Positions 45,250 to 54,189 of a DNA stretch of 64,000 bases are shown here, piece by piece. The notes below the pieces were generated by a model. The model made no database searches. It was not told the origin of the DNA and was given only the letters and a program-made list of their open reading frames with translations. The stretch comes from Pukyongia salina (GTDB taxonomy: Bacteria > Bacteroidota > Bacteroidia > Flavobacteriales > Flavobacteriaceae). A program made the position numbers and the translations under genes. The stretch's first letter is position 1, and every line of letters begins with the position of its first letter. The DNA lies in NCBI RefSeq assembly GCF_002966125.1, contig NZ_CP027062.1:868001-932000 (forward strand). The letters run 5' to 3'.

Positions 45250-46227
45250 TTAGAAATCTGCGTCGAAACTAATCTTGTTCGATTCCTTGTCTTTGTTGGT
45301 AACACCTGCTTTCTGATATTCTGAAACACGCTTCTCGAAAAAGTTTGTCTTACCCTGCAACGAGATCATATCCATAAAGTCGAACGGATTGGTTGCATTG
45401 TATTCTTTTTCACATTGAAGTTCAACTAATAAGCGGTCGGTTACAAATTCAAGGTATTGAGTCATGAGTTTTGCATTCATCCCTATCAAACTTACAGGCA
45501 GGGATTCTGTAATAAACTCACGTTCTATATTTAGTGCATCTACAAGAATTTCGCGGATGCGTTCTTTAGACACTTTATTTATGAGGTGGTTGTTATGCAG
45601 GTGCACGGCAAAATCACAATGCACTCCTTCGTCGCGAGAAATAAGCTCATTAGAGAAGGTTAGACCCGGCATAAGACCACGTTTTTTCAACCAAAAGATA
45701 GAGCAGAAGGCTCCCGAGAAGAAGATCCCTTCCACGGCTGCAAAGGCAATAAGGCGTTCCGCAAAACTCGGACTTTCGATCCATTTCAGGGCCCAATCTG
45801 CCTTTTTCTTGATCGCAGGGAAATTTTCTATGGCTCTGAACAACATGTCCTTTTCCTTATCATCCTTTACGTAGGTGTCTATGAGTAACGAATAGGTCTC
45901 ACTGTGAATATTTTCCATCATGATCTGGAAACCATAAAAGAATTTAGCTTCGCTATACTGAACTTCATTCACAAAGTTTTCTGCGAGATTCTCGTTTACG
46001 ATCCCATCGGAAGCAGCAAAGAAGGCCAGAATATGTTTGATGAAATATTTCTCGTCATCACTTAATTTATTGTTCCAATCTGATAGATCCTGGTGTAGAT
46101 CGATCTCTTCAGCGGTCCAGAAACTGGCTTCGCTTTTTTTGTACCAATCCCAAATATCGTGATGTTGAATGGGGAAAATTACAAACCTGTCTTTGTTGTC
46201 TTGTAAAATGGGCTCTACTTGGTTCAT
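45250..46227 (-). CDS. nrdB: Class Ia ribonucleoside-diphosphate reductase, beta subunit
   Basis: The 325-aa small subunit houses the diiron site and stable tyrosyl radical. Iron-ligand motifs are seen in order: [27 protein letters not shown] (the helix with the radical Tyr is of the eukaryote-like NrdB type), [11 protein letters not shown] and [15 protein letters not shown]. The longest frame starts with TTG at 46281. The ATG at 46227 gives [20 protein letters not shown], which fits the family. Its upstream region carries five TTTTCAAC-type elements. Confidence 0.95.
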   Translation of the reverse strand: MNQVEPILQDNKDRFVIFPIQHHDIWDWYKKSEASFWTAEEIDLHQDLSDWNNKLSDDEKYFIKHILAFFAASDGIVNENLAENFVNEVQYSEAKFFYGFQIMMENIHSETYSLLIDTYVKDDKEKDMLFRAIENFPAIKKKADWALKWIESPSFAERLIAFAAVEGIFFSGAFCSIFWLKKRGLMPGLTFSNELISRDEGVHCDFAVHLHNNHLINKVSKERIREILVDALNIEREFITESLPVSLIGMNAKLMTQYLEFVTDRLLVELQCEKEYNATNPFDFMDMISLQGKTNFFEKRVSEYQKAGVTNKDKESNKISFDADF

Positions 46228-46278
46228 TGTCCTTCGTGTTTTTGGATTTTTAGAAAATTTGTCGTTACTCGGGACTAA

Positions 46279-46537
46279 CAAATATGAAAAAATCTAAGTT
46301 GAAAATCTTCAGAAATGAGAGTTGGTTTTCAACAAAGTTTTCAACACGTACGTTTTGTAAGTGTTACTATTATTATCTTAAATAAATGGTTTAACTAATT
46401 GATTTTGTGTGTTTTATGAAATTTTCTCAAACTTATGAACAATTAGACCCTTAGCACGTTGAAAACCTTCATCGCCTTCCGTATCATGGCGGTTTGTTTG
46501 CTGTTTGGTGCTGTTTTTCAAGGCTAAATTTTCAACA
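46279..46537 (-). promoter_or_regulatory. nrdB upstream region with five TTTTCAAC elements
   Basis: The octamer TTTTCAAC or its complement occurs at 46298-46305, 46326-46333, 46338-46345, 46458-46465 and 46529-46536. Three copies read TTTTCAACA on the plus strand. CATATTTG on the reverse strand (46279-46286) is a one-mismatch -7 element 52 bp before the nrdB ATG, so the first sites flank the promoter. The motif differs from the DnaA box TTATCCACA at two positions. No gene is seen in 46228-46661. Confidence 0.5.
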
Positions 46538-46608
46538 ACGAGAACTTAAAAAAAGAATGAAAATTTAGCTTTCTAAAAGCAGATTTTCATTTAATGTGCT
46601 TCAGAAAA

Positions 46609-46639
46609 CAAAAAAATCGCCTTCAAAAATAAAGGCGAT
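46609..46639 (-). terminator. Intrinsic terminator of the lipoprotein gene
   Basis: ATCGCCTT and AAGGCGAT form an 8-bp stem. On the minus strand it is followed by a U tract (the A run at 46609-46615). Confidence 0.8.
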
Positions 46640-46661
46640 CATACTTATTATTATTTTGATT

Positions 46662-47261
46662 CTACCCCAGATCGTCTGTATCCAATTCGTCTATGGCGTC
46701 CCAGGTTTCCTTCAGGTCCATATTAGTTCCTCTTACCATTATGTAAAATCGGTTGTCCTCCATATATTGGATTTCAGAACGACTACCGTCTTTTCGGTAT
46801 TCTTCAACGGCTTTATTGCCATTCTTCACGAGCGTTCGTCTTACTTTGTACTCGTCCTCTTCTTCGAAATCCTGCGAAAATAAGATTCGTATACCTGCAG
46901 TTGCAGCTGCCCCCATTTCACCTGCACCATCCATGATCTGGATATGTAGTTTCTTCGACTTATCCTCATTTTGATAGGTTGCCTCGATCTGAGCGATCTG
47001 CATAAAAGCAGTTTGACCTGCTTTGTACCCAGTACGCTTCATTCCATTTATCTCATCCGGTAACCAGGCTTTTAATTCTTCATTGGTTAATGGTTCTTCG
47101 TTCTTTAGATCCTCCATATCTTCCTGAACCTTCTCCATTTCTTTCACTGCTTTTCGCGTGTTTGAAACCGATTCCTTGGTTTCTTTTATCTTTTTGGATA
47201 CCGGATTTTCACAGGCTGTGAAACTTGCCAATATAGCAATGGAAAACAATAATTTCTTCAT
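46662..47261 (-). CDS. Hypothetical lipoprotein with coiled-coil segment
   Basis: This 199-aa protein has a lipoprotein signal ending at Cys17 (SFTACENP). A Lys/Glu-rich heptad region covers about 22-55 (KKIKETKESVSNTRKAVKEM). The rest is a globular domain with beta strands (KKLHIQIMDGAGEMG, RTLVKNGNKAVEEYRKDG, FYIMVRGTNMDLKETW) ending in an acidic tail. I recognise no family name. It is a single-gene unit with its own terminator. Confidence 0.8.
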   Translation of the reverse strand: MKKLLFSIAILASFTACENPVSKKIKETKESVSNTRKAVKEMEKVQEDMEDLKNEEPLTNEELKAWLPDEINGMKRTGYKAGQTAFMQIAQIEATYQNEDKSKKLHIQIMDGAGEMGAAATAGIRILFSQDFEEEDEYKVRRTLVKNGNKAVEEYRKDGSRSEIQYMEDNRFYIMVRGTNMDLKETWDAIDELDTDDLG

Positions 47262-47436
47262 AATGTAGCTTCTTTAGTGGTTATGTTTACGTAGTACTAA
47301 TATATTAAATATCAACCAATTGATCATCGCCCGAACAGGTGATATTGTGTAGGGATTTTTACTGAAAAGATTTTATAGAAGAGGGAGGCTGCAACCAACC
47401 TATTTGAAACGGATAGAAGATACATTGGGGCAATAA

Positions 47437-48003
47437 CTAATTCATATCCCTTGCCACTTTTTCCAATTCGGTATACCAATGTTCACCAAACTTCCTTATA
47501 AGAGCGTCCTTTACGAACTTGTACACCGGCACCTTTAGCTCTTTCCCTAATACGCAGGCGTCATCACAGATAGGCCATTTATGATAATTCACCGCGGCAA
47601 ATTCGCTATAGTCCTGAACTCGTACAGGATATAAATGGCAGGAGATAGGCTTGCGGAAATCGATCGCCCCTGCGTTGTATGCATCCTCAATCCCACAGCC
47701 GGCAACTCCCTGTTTGGAGAAGGTAACATAAGCACATTCCTTTCCATTTACAAGGGGGGTTTCCAGCTCATCCTGTTTAGAAATGATATGTGTCCCCTGA
47801 GCCGCTATAGCCGCAATTCCTTCAGGCCTTAGAAATGGTTTTACTTTGGGGTAAATTTCCCGAAGGATCTCTACTTCTTCGGTCGTAACAGGCGCGCCTG
47901 CCTCGCCCTCTATGCAACAGGCTCCTCTGCACGCGTTAAGATTGCACACGAAATCTTTTTCGATGATATCTTCAGAAACTATGGTTTTTCCAAGCTGAAA
48001 CAT
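47437..48003 (-). CDS. DUF3109 family cysteine-rich protein
   Basis: This 188-aa cytoplasmic protein has conserved cysteines: C20, C25, C29 and C30 in VCNLNACRGACC, then one each in KECAYVTF and AGCGIEDAY, one in PISCHLYPVRV, and a late pair in WPICDDACVLG. The number and spacing suggest binding of a metal or Fe-S cluster. The start MFQLGKTIVSEDII (48003) is preferred over the longer frame from 48042. The function of the DUF3109 family is not established. Confidence 0.88.
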   Translation of the reverse strand: MFQLGKTIVSEDIIEKDFVCNLNACRGACCIEGEAGAPVTTEEVEILREIYPKVKPFLRPEGIAAIAAQGTHIISKQDELETPLVNGKECAYVTFSKQGVAGCGIEDAYNAGAIDFRKPISCHLYPVRVQDYSEFAAVNYHKWPICDDACVLGKELKVPVYKFVKDALIRKFGEHWYTELEKVARDMN

Positions 48004-48094
48004 GCCTCCAAAGATACATGCTTTAAAATTGTTGCAAGTCAAACTTTTGAAGGAAATATTAATTCAGAAGTAATAAAAATCGAACCACTTTGCC

Positions 48095-48102
48095 TAATTT
48101 TG
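48095..48102 (+). promoter_or_regulatory. Putative -7 element for marC
   Basis: TAATTTTG matches TAnnTTTG exactly and lies 19 bp before the marC ATG. Confidence 0.55.
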
Positions 48103-48121
48103 CGGCCTTAAACAGCACCTA

Positions 48122-48703
48122 ATGACATTAAACGCCAAAGAGATCTTTACCGCCAGTATGGTCTTATTTGCAGTGATCGATATCATTGGAAATATACCTA
48201 TCATTATTTCCCTACGTGAGAAAGCAGGACATATCCATAGCGAAAAAGCCTCCATTATTGCGGCGGTGGTTCTTACTGTTTTTCTATTCGTGGGTGAACG
48301 CATATTAAATCTTATTGGAATAAACGTAAACGAATTCGCCGTCGCGGGAGCCTTTGTGCTTTTCTTTATCGCTATTGAAATGCTGCTTGGGATCACCCTG
48401 TTCAAAGATGACGGTACCGGCCCCGAAGTTGCCACAATATTCCCATTGGCGTTTCCTATGCTGGCCGGACCCGGAAGTCTTACCACGCTATTATCACTTC
48501 GCGCCGAATACGAGATCCAGAACGTGATCGTGGCTATTCTAATAAACATTGTTTTTATTTATATTGTCCTTAAGACCTCTGCGCGTTTACAACGTATCCT
48601 GGGAAAGAATGGTATAGAGATCATTCGGAAGGTTTTTGGGGTTATCCTGTTAGCCATAGCAGTAAAATTATTCACTTCGAACATTCAGGAATTATTTAAT
48701 TAA
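48122..48703 (+). CDS. MarC family integral membrane protein
   Basis: This 193-aa protein has six predicted helices and the MarC pattern: a conserved start (FTASMVLFAVIDIIGNIPI), then FPLAFPMLAGPGSLTTLLSL in the middle. The family was once linked to multiple antibiotic resistance in enterobacteria, but that link is not supported and the transport function is unknown. It is followed by a 63-aa membrane protein after 6 bp. Confidence 0.9.
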   Translation: MTLNAKEIFTASMVLFAVIDIIGNIPIIISLREKAGHIHSEKASIIAAVVLTVFLFVGERILNLIGINVNEFAVAGAFVLFFIAIEMLLGITLFKDDGTGPEVATIFPLAFPMLAGPGSLTTLLSLRAEYEIQNVIVAILINIVFIYIVLKTSARLQRILGKNGIEIIRKVFGVILLAIAVKLFTSNIQELFN

Positions 48704-48709
48704 TAGAAC

Positions 48710-48901
48710 ATGAAAGCAGCTATTTATATTTTCATCGCCATCGCAGCAGGTCTGATCATCTTTAATATTACCAAACTGGACTTCGACAATCTGTTCGAGG
48801 GCGACAGCCAGGTAGCTGCTATCAGTATATTGGCATCGGCCTGTGTTATCCTGTTAATGTTGATTTTAAGATCTTCCCGCAAGATCTCGGGGAAGAAATA
48901 G
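48710..48901 (+). CDS. Small two-TM membrane protein downstream of marC
   Basis: This 63-aa protein has an N-terminal helix (about 3-20), an acidic loop (LDFDNLFEGDSQ) and a second helix (about 34-52), ending in basic residues (RSSRKISGKK). It is probably co-transcribed with marC and converges on the S41 protease gene with only 3 bp between stop codons. I know no function for it. Confidence 0.75.
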   Translation: MKAAIYIFIAIAAGLIIFNITKLDFDNLFEGDSQVAAISILASACVILLMLILRSSRKISGKK

Positions 48902-48904
48902 TGA

Positions 48905-50503
48905 TTAATCTTTTTTGGCTTCTGAATACTCGAGCTCCATCACCTTGTTAAGCATTGCGTCCCCATCGTTGAGAAAATATTCGAACGCATTAGTACCGAA
49001 CAATTGCTGGGCAATGTTTGCCTTCAATGCAGTTCCCAGTTCATCACTGTACTTGCGAAGGTCGATCTGGGCATTTTCGAACGCAGAGTACGTATAAAAT
49101 TCCTCCTTTAGCGATTCGGGGATCTCGAAATTGTCTGCAAATTGATTGAAGGTCATACCGCTAAAGAAAGACCTGTTCTTTTCCAGGTATTCGAAAATAA
49201 AATATCCCATAAATCCGCTTCTCGAAATATATTCGAGAGTTTCATTTTCCACACTGGTGTCTTTTGGCACGAAAACGTCGGGGATAATACCTCCTCCTCC
49301 GTATACAACCTTCCCGCCTGGGGTAATAAATCGCAAGGAATCTGCCACCTGTATATTCTCGGGGTCTTCCAACTCACCATTTTTATACCTGTTCTCGTAG
49401 TCGCGGTAATAATCTCCATTTCCATTGCCGTAAGGTTTCTGTATGGACCTGCCTGTAGGGGTATAATAACGTGCGATGGTTAAACGTACAGCACTTCCGT
49501 CACCCAGTGCCATTTCCCGCTGAACCAGACCTTTCCCGAAGGATCGCCTTCCTATGATAGTCCCTTTGTCATTATCTTGTAGAGCACCGGCTACGATCTC
49601 ACTGGCGGAGGCAGAATTCTCATTGATAAGTACATATACCTTCCCTTTCTCAAAATCACCCTTACGGGTAGCATAACTTCTGTTCTCTTCACCGCTCTTA
49701 TTACGAGTGATGAGCATAAGTTTGTCATCCTCCAGAAACTCATCTACCAGTTTTTCGGCGGCATAAATATAGCCTCCGGGATTATTCCTCAAGTCCAATA
49801 CCAGGGTCTCTATTCCCTCGTCATTTAGCTCATCCAGGGCCTCGCGGAATTCGGCATAAGTAGTTTCCGAAAATCGATTTACCTTTATATAACCTATTTC
49901 ATCTGTGAGTTTATACGCAGCATCTACGCTCACAAGCGGAACTCGTTTGCGTTTCAGTTTAAATTCGATCATTTTATTTTCCGAAGGCCGGTACACCGTA
50001 AGCATAACTTTAGAGTTGATCTCACCCTTTAAGAATTCGGAGATACTGTCGCGGAAGATATCCGACCCAAAAAGTGGTTTCCCGTCTGCATATAAGATCC
50101 TGTCTCCGCCTTTAATTCCGGCTTTTTCGGCAGGCCCTCCTTCTATCGCACGTATTACTGCTATGGAGTCCTTGTAGGGATAAAAACTAATCCCAATACC
50201 AACAAAATTCCCTCGCATATCATTGGCGTTGTCTTCGTAGTCGTCTACAGGGATATACACCGAATGCGGATCAAGATTTTCCAATATTCCGTTAACGGTT
50301 ACATCTACTATACTATCTGTATTCACCTGGTCTACGTATTCGTAGTCGATATAGTCTATAAGCCTGTTGAGCTTGTCTTTCTTGGAGTTGGTGGCAAAGA
50401 TCTTTTCGTTAGTATCGTGGAAATTCAGCTTAGACCCAATAAATACGCCTGCGGCTATGGCCACACTTATCAATAAAGGAAGGTATTTTTTCTGAATCCC
50501 CAT
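48905..50503 (-). CDS. S41 family C-terminal processing protease
   Basis: This 532-aa exported or membrane-anchored serine protease has an N-terminal hydrophobic segment (about 7-23) and a PDZ domain (about 95-170; FVGIGISFYPY...GGPAEKAGIKGGDRIL). The S41 catalytic domain carries Ser299 in NENSASASEIVAGA and Lys324 in RRSFGKGLVQ, the Ser-Lys dyad of tail-specific proteases. RNNPGG at 239-244 is also typical. The ATG lies 6 bp after the dCMP deaminase stop, so the two are co-transcribed. The substrate is unknown. Confidence 0.94.
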   Translation of the reverse strand: MGIQKKYLPLLISVAIAAGVFIGSKLNFHDTNEKIFATNSKKDKLNRLIDYIDYEYVDQVNTDSIVDVTVNGILENLDPHSVYIPVDDYEDNANDMRGNFVGIGISFYPYKDSIAVIRAIEGGPAEKAGIKGGDRILYADGKPLFGSDIFRDSISEFLKGEINSKVMLTVYRPSENKMIEFKLKRKRVPLVSVDAAYKLTDEIGYIKVNRFSETTYAEFREALDELNDEGIETLVLDLRNNPGGYIYAAEKLVDEFLEDDKLMLITRNKSGEENRSYATRKGDFEKGKVYVLINENSASASEIVAGALQDNDKGTIIGRRSFGKGLVQREMALGDGSAVRLTIARYYTPTGRSIQKPYGNGNGDYYRDYENRYKNGELEDPENIQVADSLRFITPGGKVVYGGGGIIPDVFVPKDTSVENETLEYISRSGFMGYFIFEYLEKNRSFFSGMTFNQFADNFEIPESLKEEFYTYSAFENAQIDLRKYSDELGTALKANIAQQLFGTNAFEYFLNDGDAMLNKVMELEYSEAKKD

Positions 50504-50509
50504 AGGGCT

Positions 50510-50935
50510 CTAAATTGCTTCAATATGCGTTATACTAACGCCGGCTTTTCTTAAAAATTTCACACCCGAATTATCCTTGTACTCCTCGTGATAAACCAGA
50601 CGCTTTATTCCTGCCTGGTGTATCAACTTACTACACTGCTGGCAGGGCGACATAGTTATATACAAAGTAGCCCCTTCGCAGGATTGAGTTGAAGAGGCAA
50701 CTTTCGAGATGGCATTGGCTTCGGCGTGAAGTACATACCATTTGGTAAATCCTTCATCGTCTTCACAAATATTCTCAAAGCCCGTTGGCGTACCGTTATA
50801 TCCGTCGCTTATAATCATTTTATCTTTCACAATAAGCGCGCCAACTTGTCTTCTTTCACAATAGGACAAGGTACTCCACTCTTTGGCCATTCGCAAATAG
50901 GCTATATCGTATTTTCGTTGTTTTTCCTGGGTCAT
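50510..50935 (-). CDS. dCMP deaminase family protein
   Basis: This 141-aa zinc-dependent deaminase makes dUMP from dCMP for thymidylate synthesis. The metal site is HAEANAI plus SPCQQCSKLI. RRQVGALIVKDKMIISDGYN, with GTPTGFENICED, is characteristic of deoxycytidylate deaminases and the ComEB-like group rather than TadA. It is the first gene of a two-gene unit with the S41 protease. It joins nrdAB and dgt in this window as part of dNTP metabolism. Confidence 0.92.
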   Translation of the reverse strand: MTQEKQRKYDIAYLRMAKEWSTLSYCERRQVGALIVKDKMIISDGYNGTPTGFENICEDDEGFTKWYVLHAEANAISKVASSTQSCEGATLYITMSPCQQCSKLIHQAGIKRLVYHEEYKDNSGVKFLRKAGVSITHIEAI

Positions 50936-51014
50936 TTGTTAGGTGATAGGTAGGCGAAATTAAAAGTAAGTTACACGATCGCAAAGCATACAGGCGTTAA
51001 ATATTTGAAAAACT

Positions 51015-51593
51015 TTAAAATGGCCAGGTATCTACTAGCATTGGGATGGTCATTCCAATTACGATAGAGGACATGATCAACAGCCAATCTCTTTTGTTAA
51101 ATCGTAGCATTCCAACAGCCAGAAATGATAGTAGCAATGTGATGAGCACGATCACGATCTGAGCCAATTCTACCCCTAAAGCGAACTCTAGTAAAGGTGC
51201 TACACTATCGTCTGTCTTCATCATATTATAGTAGCGGGCAAAACCAAAGCCATGAATAAGGCCGAAAAACAAGGTCACCAGGTAAAACATCAAATTGGCC
51301 GAAGATGGCTTATTTCGTCTGGCATTAAAAATATTATACAGTGCGGTGACAAGGATGGTGACGGGAATTAAAAACTCTACGTAGTCCCCTCGTATTGCCA
51401 CGATGTTGTAATGTGCCAACAGCAGGGAAATGGTGTGCCCTATGGTGAAGAGCGTTACCAGTAACAATAATTTCCTCCATGCATTGAACGAATAAGCAGC
51501 GCATAATGCTATCAGGAAAAGGATATGGTCATAGCCATTCAGGTCGAGGACGTGGTCCAGACCTAGTTTTACATAAAGCCAGAAATCGGTCAT
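51015..51593 (-). CDS. HupE/UreJ family membrane protein
   Basis: This 192-aa membrane protein has six helices. HupE/UreJ-like motifs are DHVLDLNGYDHILFLIAL, FTIGHTISLLLA and FFGLIHGFGFA, with conserved histidines in helices 1, 2 and 4. Members are implicated in nickel or cobalt uptake, but the subgroup without a hydrogenase or urease context is uncharacterised, and no such genes are nearby. Single gene on the minus strand. Confidence 0.88.
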   Translation of the reverse strand: MTDFWLYVKLGLDHVLDLNGYDHILFLIALCAAYSFNAWRKLLLLVTLFTIGHTISLLLAHYNIVAIRGDYVEFLIPVTILVTALYNIFNARRNKPSSANLMFYLVTLFFGLIHGFGFARYYNMMKTDDSVAPLLEFALGVELAQIVIVLITLLLSFLAVGMLRFNKRDWLLIMSSIVIGMTIPMLVDTWPF

Positions 51594-51792
51594 AAAAGCG
51601 GATTAATGCGTAGTAAATGTACGAATTGACTGTAATAATTCATACAATTTGTCTCTTGAAGCAAAATCTGCTCCTTTTACTCGTATTGAGTGTGATTTCA
51701 TTTGCCTACAGGCAGGACCTTGAACGGGATGGAAAATGGAAATTGGCCCTTAACAAGGCAGGCAAATTCAGAAATTTTTAAAGAATTAAAGA

Positions 51793-53205
51793 TTACTTCT
51801 GTGTGGATGGGCAGACCTCATCTGTTATTGGAATCCCCACTTGTTTAATGTCCTTAAACCCACCTGCGATATCAACCAGGTTATGAATACCCCGGCTTTT
51901 CAGGATAGAGGCAGCAATTACCGAGCGATAACCCCCTGCACAATGTATATAAAAGGTTTCTTCGGAAGGGAATTCGGCCAGGTGATCGTTTAAAAAATCA
52001 AGCGGTGTTAAATGTGCATCCTTTACGTGAGCTGCTTCATATTCACCGGGTTTTCTCACATCGAATACCGGGATATCTTTTTCTGAAAGTTCTTGCTTAA
52101 ATTCCTCTGCAGAAATCGACTTCAAAGTATCATATTCCTTTCCTGCATTCATCCAGGCTTCAAAGCCGCCTTTCAAGTAACCCAGGGTATTATCGAAACC
52201 TACGCGCGACAATCTTGTGATGGTTTCTTCCTCCCGTCCTTCGGGAGTCACCAATAATAACGGTTGTTTAACATCGCCAATAAGTGCTCCTACCCAGGGG
52301 GCGAAACCTCCATCGAGACCAATGAAGATGGATCTGGGAATATGTCCGCGAATATAATCCCGCTGGTGCCGTACATCGAGTACCAGAGCACCACTTTCAT
52401 TCACTGCAGCTTCGAAGGCATCCGGCTCCAGGGCATGTGTTCCTCTTTTTATTATCTCATCGATATCCTCATATCCTTCTTTATTCATTTTCACATTTAG
52501 CGGAAAATATTGAGGCGGAGGTAAAAGGCCGTCTGTAACTTCTTTAATAAATTCTTCGCGGGTCATATCGGCTCTCAACGCGTAATTCGTCCTTTTTTGC
52601 TCCCCTATGGTTCCCACAGTTTCTTTACTTAGGTTCTTCCCGCACGCCGAACCTGCACCGTGAGCCGGATAGACGATCACATCGTCCGCCAGGGGCATGA
52701 TCTTACTTCTCAGGCTGTCGAAAAGAGTTCCGGCAAGTTCTTCCTGAGTGAGATGTGCGGCTTTCTGTGCCAGATCTGGCCGTCCCACATCTCCAAGAAA
52801 TAGGGTGTCGCCACTAAAAATGGCATGATCCTTTCCATTGGAATCCCGCAATAAGTAGGTAGTGCTTTCCATGGTGTGGCCTGGGGTGTGCAATGCTACA
52901 ATTGTAATATCTCCAAGTTCGAATTCTTGTCCGTCACTTGCTATGATAGCTTCAAAACTTGGATTTGCATTCGGTCCAAAAATAATTGGAGCCCCGGTTT
53001 CTCTTGAAAGCGTAAGATGTCCACTTACAAAATCGGCATGAAAATGAGTTTCGAATATATACTTTATGGTAGCATTGTCTGCTTTCGCCCGGTCTATATA
53101 AGGTTTAACTTCCCGTAGAGGATCGATAATAGCAATTTCTCCATTACTTTCAATATAGTATGCTCCCTGGGCGAGACATCCGGTATAGATCTGTTCGATT
53201 TTCAT
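51793..53205 (-). CDS. MBL-fold hydrolase (persulfide dioxygenase-like) fused to two rhodanese domains
   Basis: This 470-aa three-domain protein has an N-terminal metallo-beta-lactamase domain with ETHFHADFVSGH (His54, His56, Asp58), HTPGH (106-110) and SGDTLFLGDVGRPDL (Asp133). The residue after Asp58 is Phe59, where classical dinuclear MBL enzymes have His. This fits the mononuclear-iron ETHE1-like persulfide dioxygenases. The first rhodanese domain (about 270-360) has no active-site Cys (LLLVTPEGREEE). The second has Cys422 in HCAGGYRS. It likely acts on glutathione or other persulfides in sulfide detoxification. Confidence 0.92.
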   Translation of the reverse strand: MKIEQIYTGCLAQGAYYIESNGEIAIIDPLREVKPYIDRAKADNATIKYIFETHFHADFVSGHLTLSRETGAPIIFGPNANPSFEAIIASDGQEFELGDITIVALHTPGHTMESTTYLLRDSNGKDHAIFSGDTLFLGDVGRPDLAQKAAHLTQEELAGTLFDSLRSKIMPLADDVIVYPAHGAGSACGKNLSKETVGTIGEQKRTNYALRADMTREEFIKEVTDGLLPPPQYFPLNVKMNKEGYEDIDEIIKRGTHALEPDAFEAAVNESGALVLDVRHQRDYIRGHIPRSIFIGLDGGFAPWVGALIGDVKQPLLLVTPEGREEETITRLSRVGFDNTLGYLKGGFEAWMNAGKEYDTLKSISAEEFKQELSEKDIPVFDVRKPGEYEAAHVKDAHLTPLDFLNDHLAEFPSEETFYIHCAGGYRSVIAASILKSRGIHNLVDIAGGFKDIKQVGIPITDEVCPSTQK

Positions 53206-53298
53206 ATTTATTATTTCTGAAATGCAAAAATACGGATTTCGTAATTGAAGCGGGAAATGTGGTAGAAAAAAATAAAATTCTCAGAATCAATTCTTTCC

Positions 53299-53869
53299 AT
53301 AAAAAATAGTGAATAGACGGGAGGGATTCATTGGCGATCCATTTGTCATTCTGAATTTAATTCAGAATCCATGCGGGCAAGTCCTAAACAAGACAAGAAT
53401 GGGCATAAAATAATTCTGAGAATCATTCCATGAAGCAGGAGTAGCCCGCGCGGCAAGCCATGCACCTCGGTAAAAATGTCCACCGGACATTTTCTATACC
53501 CTCGGCTTCCCGTCAACGTACCGTTGAAAACCAAAATGGCGGAATCACCTAATAAAGAATTGCAATAAAAAATAGTGAATAGACGGGTGGGATTCATTGG
53601 CGACCGATTTGTCATTCTGAATTTAATTCAGAATACATGCGGGCAAGTCCTAAAAAAGACAAGAATGGGCATAAAATAATTCTGAGAATCATTCCATGAA
53701 GCAGGAGTAGCCCGCGCGGCAAGCCATGCACCTCGGTAAAAATGTCCACCGGACATTTTCTATACCCTCGGCTTCCCGTCAACGTACTGTTGAAAACTAA
53801 AATGGCGGAATCCCCTAATAAAGAATTGCAATAAAAAATAGTGAATAGACGGGTGGGATTCATTGGCGA
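53299..53869. repeat. 266-bp direct tandem duplication plus a partial third copy
   Basis: Units start with ATAAAAAATAGTGAATAGAC at 53299, 53565 and 53831, exactly 266 bp apart. The first two are full length and differ at only about ten positions. The third stops after CATTGGCGA near 53869. Within each unit are small hairpins (TTCTGAATTTAATTCAGAA; AAAATGTCC-ACC-GGACATTTT). Open frames in the units are near-identical because of the duplication and look non-coding. Nothing else was found in 53206-53992 except the hairpin structure below. Confidence 0.9.
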
Positions 53870-53899
53870 AGCCAATGTTCCCGTCACGCTACGCGTGAA

Positions 53900-53987
53900 A
53901 GACACAAAAAGAAGCATATCACTTGTTTCAAAAAAAGAAGCGAGCTTCATTTTTGAAACTCGCTCATCCTTCACTTTTTTTGTGTCT
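53900..53987. repeat. Nested inverted repeat next to tRNA-Leu
   Basis: Three arms nest inside each other: AGACACAAAAA (53900) with TTTTTGTGTCT (53977), GTTTCAAAAA (53925) with TTTTTGAAAC (53950), and GAAGC (53937) with GCTTC (53944). On the minus strand this lies just after tRNA-Leu, where it could end the tRNA transcript. A separate CATTGGC-GAA-GCCAATG hairpin sits at 53861-53877. Confidence 0.75.
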
Positions 53988-53992
53988 TATTG

Positions 53993-54074
53993 TACCTTGG
54001 GTGGGAATCGAACCCACACTCCCGAAGGAACTGGATTTTGAATCCAGCGCGTCTACCAATTCCGCCACCAAGGC
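53993..54074 (-). tRNA. tRNA-Leu (CAA)
   Basis: The reverse strand forms a class II tRNA of 82 nt without encoded CCA. It has GCCTTGG at the 5' end (first pair G-T with CCAAGGT, then A73), a D-arm GGCGGAATTGGTAGACGC, anticodon loop TTCAAAA giving CAA, a long variable arm and T-loop GTTCGATTCC. The tandem duplication and nested hairpin lie on its 3' side. Confidence 0.96.
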
Positions 54075-54159
54075 TTCAAGGGAGGGCAAAAATAAACAAT
54101 AAAATCAAAATTGTTAGTAAATCGCGCTTTCATTTTTACGAATTCCATAACGATAATTT

Positions 54160-54167
54160 TACATTTG
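54160..54167 (+). promoter_or_regulatory. Putative -7 element for prs
   Basis: TACATTTG matches TAnnTTTG, 22 bp before the prs ATG. The -33 region is T-rich but has no clear TTG. Confidence 0.55.
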
Positions 54168-54189
54168 CAGCAAACCAACGTAACTTAAA

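Noticed and set aside
51594-51792. Possible remnant gene or regulatory RNA in the 199-bp gap before the HupE-like gene
   Set aside because: There are short self-complementary pieces only (TGCCTACAGGCA). No continuous frame, terminator or promoter could be supported.
53346-53974. Two nearly identical minus-strand open frames of 89 and 120 codons
   Set aside because: Each lies inside one 266-bp repeat unit. Their similarity comes from the duplication, and there is no signal, promoter or family match.
53206-54074. Possible CRISPR-like array
   Set aside because: The units are 266 bp and contiguous, with no short repeat-spacer alternation and no cas genes.
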